From an uncultured Pseudomonadota bacterium (lineage in GTDB: Bacteria > Pseudomonadota > Gammaproteobacteria > Ga0077536), in contig CAJWTO010000007.1 of NCBI GenBank assembly GCA_913047675.1, positions 1 through 43,609 of the forward strand: a stretch of 43,609 nucleotides of DNA, written 5' to 3'. Positions 41,175 through 43,609 of this stretch are shown piece after piece (position 1 is the stretch's first letter; each line of letters starts with the position of its first letter). The notes below the pieces were generated by a model. The model made no database searches. It was given only the letters and a program-made list of their open reading frames with translations, and was not told the origin of the DNA. The translations under genes and the position numbers were made by a program.

Positions 41175-43609
41175 ATGGAAAATAAACAGCTTTTAATTTT
41201 AGTTGACGGGTCGTCCTATCTATATAGGGCATTTTACGCTCTACCAGAGTTGACTAACTCAAAAGGACACCCGACTGGAGCTATGCACGGCGTATTGAAT
41301 ATGTTGTCTAAGCTAAAGCAGCAATATCCAGCAGCTAATTTCGCGGTGGTTTTTGACCCTCGTGGTGCGACTATTCGTAGCAACTGGTACCCGGAATACA
41401 AAGCAAACCGAGCCAAAATGCCCTTGGAATTATCTAGTCAGATAGCGCCTCTGCATGAAATGATTCGCGCGTTAGGATACCCGATATTACAGGTTGACGG
41501 TATTGAAGCGGATGATGTGATTGGTACAGTTGCGACGAAAGCGGTTGAAGAGGGTTATGACGTTATAATTTCCACCGGCGATAAAGATTTCGCCCAGTTG
41601 GTGGAAAGAAATATCTCTCTGATTAATACGATGGATGGTTCTTTTCTTGATGAGGATGGAGTAAAGGATAAGTTTGGTGTTAGGCCCGACCAAATAGTGG
41701 ACTATTTAACTTTGGTCGGCGATGCGGTTGACAATATCCCCGGAGTTCCTAAGGTTGGCCCAAAGACAGCGGTAAAATGGATACAAACCTATGATGGTTT
41801 GGATGGGATCGCTCTCAACGCTCACGTAATAAAAGGTAAGGTAGGGGATAACCTCAGGGATTTTTTGGGGCAATTGCCATTGTCCCGAAAACTAGTGACT
41901 ATCATCCGTGATATTGAGGTGGGAGTGGAGACAAAGGATTTAGTTCACGCGCCTGTTGATACTAATAAGTTATTAGGACTCTATGAAGAGTACGAGTTTA
42001 AAACTGCTTTGTCTCAATTGAGTGAGCAAGGTTTAGAATCAGCTATTACCGAGGAAGTGCCGATTCGACAAGAGGTACAGATCTCCGAGGCGCTAGATAT
42101 TGAAATAATTCTCAATATTTCCGATCTAGATCGTTGGGTCGAAAAGTTGATGACTACTGACTACTTTGCTTTTGATACCGAGACTACCTCTCTAGATTAT
42201 ATGGATGCTGAGTTAGTTGGAATATCATTTTGTTGCGAAAAGGGTGGCGCTGCTTATTTGCCGCTAGGTCACGATTATCATGACGCGCCGGAACAAATTT
42301 GCCTTAAAACGGCTCTTTCTAAGCTAAAAAAAGTATTAGAATCTAAAACTATTTTCAAACTTGGTCATAATTTAAAGTACGACCGTAATGTATTACTAAA
42401 TTATGGAATTGATGTTCAAGGCATATTGTTCGATTCAATGCTGGAATCATATGTTCTTGATAGTACAGGTTCTAGGCACGGTTTAGATAAATTAGCGTTT
42501 AAGTACCTAGATGGTAGGACTACCACTAAATACGAAGAAGTGGTGGGAAAAGGTGCTAAACAGATAAATTTCTCGCAGGTTTCTTTGGATGTTGCAGCGG
42601 ATTACGCCGCGGAGGACGCGGAAGTTTCTTATCAGCTCCATGCTTTTTTTCAAGAGGAGCTAATGAAAGATGATAATTTAACAAACATCTATACGAATAT
42701 AGAGATCCCGTTAGTACCGGTACTATCTGATATGGAGCGAGCGGGAGTTAATGTGGACCCATATATGCTTAAGCAACATAGCACGGAACTAGCTGCGAGT
42801 CTTAAAAGGTTAGAGCTCGAGGCCCATGAACTTGCAGGTGAATCTTTCAATATCTCTTCTCCTAAACAACTACAGAATATTTTGTTTGAGAAGCTTGGCC
42901 TACCCGTAGTCTCTAAGACACCTAAAGGTCAACCCTCTACTGCAGAGTCAGTATTGCAAGAATTGTCTAATGAGTTCACGTTACCGCGTGTGATCCTGCA
43001 ATACCGATCTTTGAGTAAATTAAAGTCTACATACACCGATAAACTGCCTTTAAGGATCAATAAGGTTACTGGTAGAGTCCACACTAATTACCATCAAGCG
43101 GTTACTGCAACTGGTCGTCTGTCCTCCTCAGAGCCTAATTTACAAAATATCCCGATCAAATCACCTGAGGGTAGGCGCATCAGGAAGGCCTTCAAAGCAG
43201 CCAAAGGGAAAAGTATTGTAGCAGCGGACTATTCACAAATAGAGTTGCGAATTATGGCGCACCTGTCGGGTGATAATGGGTTGATAACTGCCTTCAGTAG
43301 TGGATTAGATGTTCATAATGCCACGGCTTCGGAAGTCTTTTCTGTTCCGATAGATCAGATTTCTAATGAACAAAGAAGGGCGGCAAAGGCCATAAATTTT
43401 GGACTAATTTATGGTATGTCTGCGTTTGGTTTGGCTCGACAGCTAGAGGTTGATCGAGGCAGTGCGCAAGCCTATATAGATACCTATTTCTCTAGATACC
43501 CGAGCGTTCTTGAGTTTATGGATCATACCAAAGAAGAGGCGAAGAAGCGTGGATTTGTAGAAACGATTTTTGGGCGGAGACTTAATTTACCCGATATCAA
43601 TGCAAAGCG
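41175..43609 (+). CDS. polA: DNA polymerase I, 3' end cut by window edge (not in ORF track)
   Basis: ATG 41175: MENKQLLILVDGSSYLYRAFYALPELTNSKGHPTGAMHGVLNML; 3'-5' exonuclease FDTETTSLDYMDAELVG; polymerase VAADYSQIELRIMAHLSGD and RRAAKAINFGLIYGMSAFGLA. Confidence 0.97.
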   Translation, partial: MENKQLLILVDGSSYLYRAFYALPELTNSKGHPTGAMHGVLNMLSKLKQQYPAANFAVVFDPRGATIRSNWYPEYKANRAKMPLELSSQIAPLHEMIRALGYPILQVDGIEADDVIGTVATKAVEEGYDVIISTGDKDFAQLVERNISLINTMDGSFLDEDGVKDKFGVRPDQIVDYLTLVGDAVDNIPGVPKVGPKTAVKWIQTYDGLDGIALNAHVIKGKVGDNLRDFLGQLPLSRKLVTIIRDIEVGVETKDLVHAPVDTNKLLGLYEEYEFKTALSQLSEQGLESAITEEVPIRQEVQISEALDIEIILNISDLDRWVEKLMTTDYFAFDTETTSLDYMDAELVGISFCCEKGGAAYLPLGHDYHDAPEQICLKTALSKLKKVLESKTIFKLGHNLKYDRNVLLNYGIDVQGILFDSMLESYVLDSTGSRHGLDKLAFKYLDGRTTTKYEEVVGKGAKQINFSQVSLDVAADYAAEDAEVSYQLHAFFQEELMKDDNLTNIYTNIEIPLVPVLSDMERAGVNVDPYMLKQHSTELAASLKRLELEAHELAGESFNISSPKQLQNILFEKLGLPVVSKTPKGQPSTAESVLQELSNEFTLPRVILQYRSLSKLKSTYTDKLPLRINKVTGRVHTNYHQAVTATGRLSSSEPNLQNIPIKSPEGRRIRKAFKAAKGKSIVAADYSQIELRIMAHLSGDNGLITAFSSGLDVHNATASEVFSVPIDQISNEQRRAAKAINFGLIYGMSAFGLARQLEVDRGSAQAYIDTYFSRYPSVLEFMDHTKEEAKKRGFVETIFGRRLNLPDINAK

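Overview
The window is a 43.6 kb stretch of a gammaproteobacterial-type chromosome. Most of it is conserved core gene blocks: pstA(partial)-pstB-phoU convergent with phoR-phoB; leuS-lptE-holA-proA-nadD-rsfS-rlmH; hppA and a PPi-type phosphofructokinase; an M48 protease; tRNA-Lys; fmdB-aspS-nadA-yebC-ruvCAB-ybgC-tolQRAB-pal-cpoB; a murU-like gene; yrbG-kdsD-lptC-lptA-lptB-rpoN-rapZ-mgtE; a DUF2782 gene; and polA, truncated at the right edge. The accessory part is about 17.0-19.7 kb, between tRNA-Lys and fmdB. It holds a 5'-truncated DUF3047 remnant, an orphan methyltransferase-like gene, an AqpS-like aquaporin and a gene missing from the ORF track. That gene, at 18335-18553, reads as a 72-residue SelW/Rdx-family selenoprotein with an in-frame TGA in a C-x-x-U motif (YCGLUNYKPEALRVG...) and a candidate bSECIS hairpin immediately downstream. 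This is the most interesting feature. Other points: hppA next to a PPi-dependent PFK, with a K+-independent signature in HppA; kdsC, hpf, ptsN and mrdA/mrdB missing from their usual positions; a good Pho box before phoB; and a stringent-type promoter before tRNA-Lys. No CRISPR array, rRNA or intact mobile element was seen.
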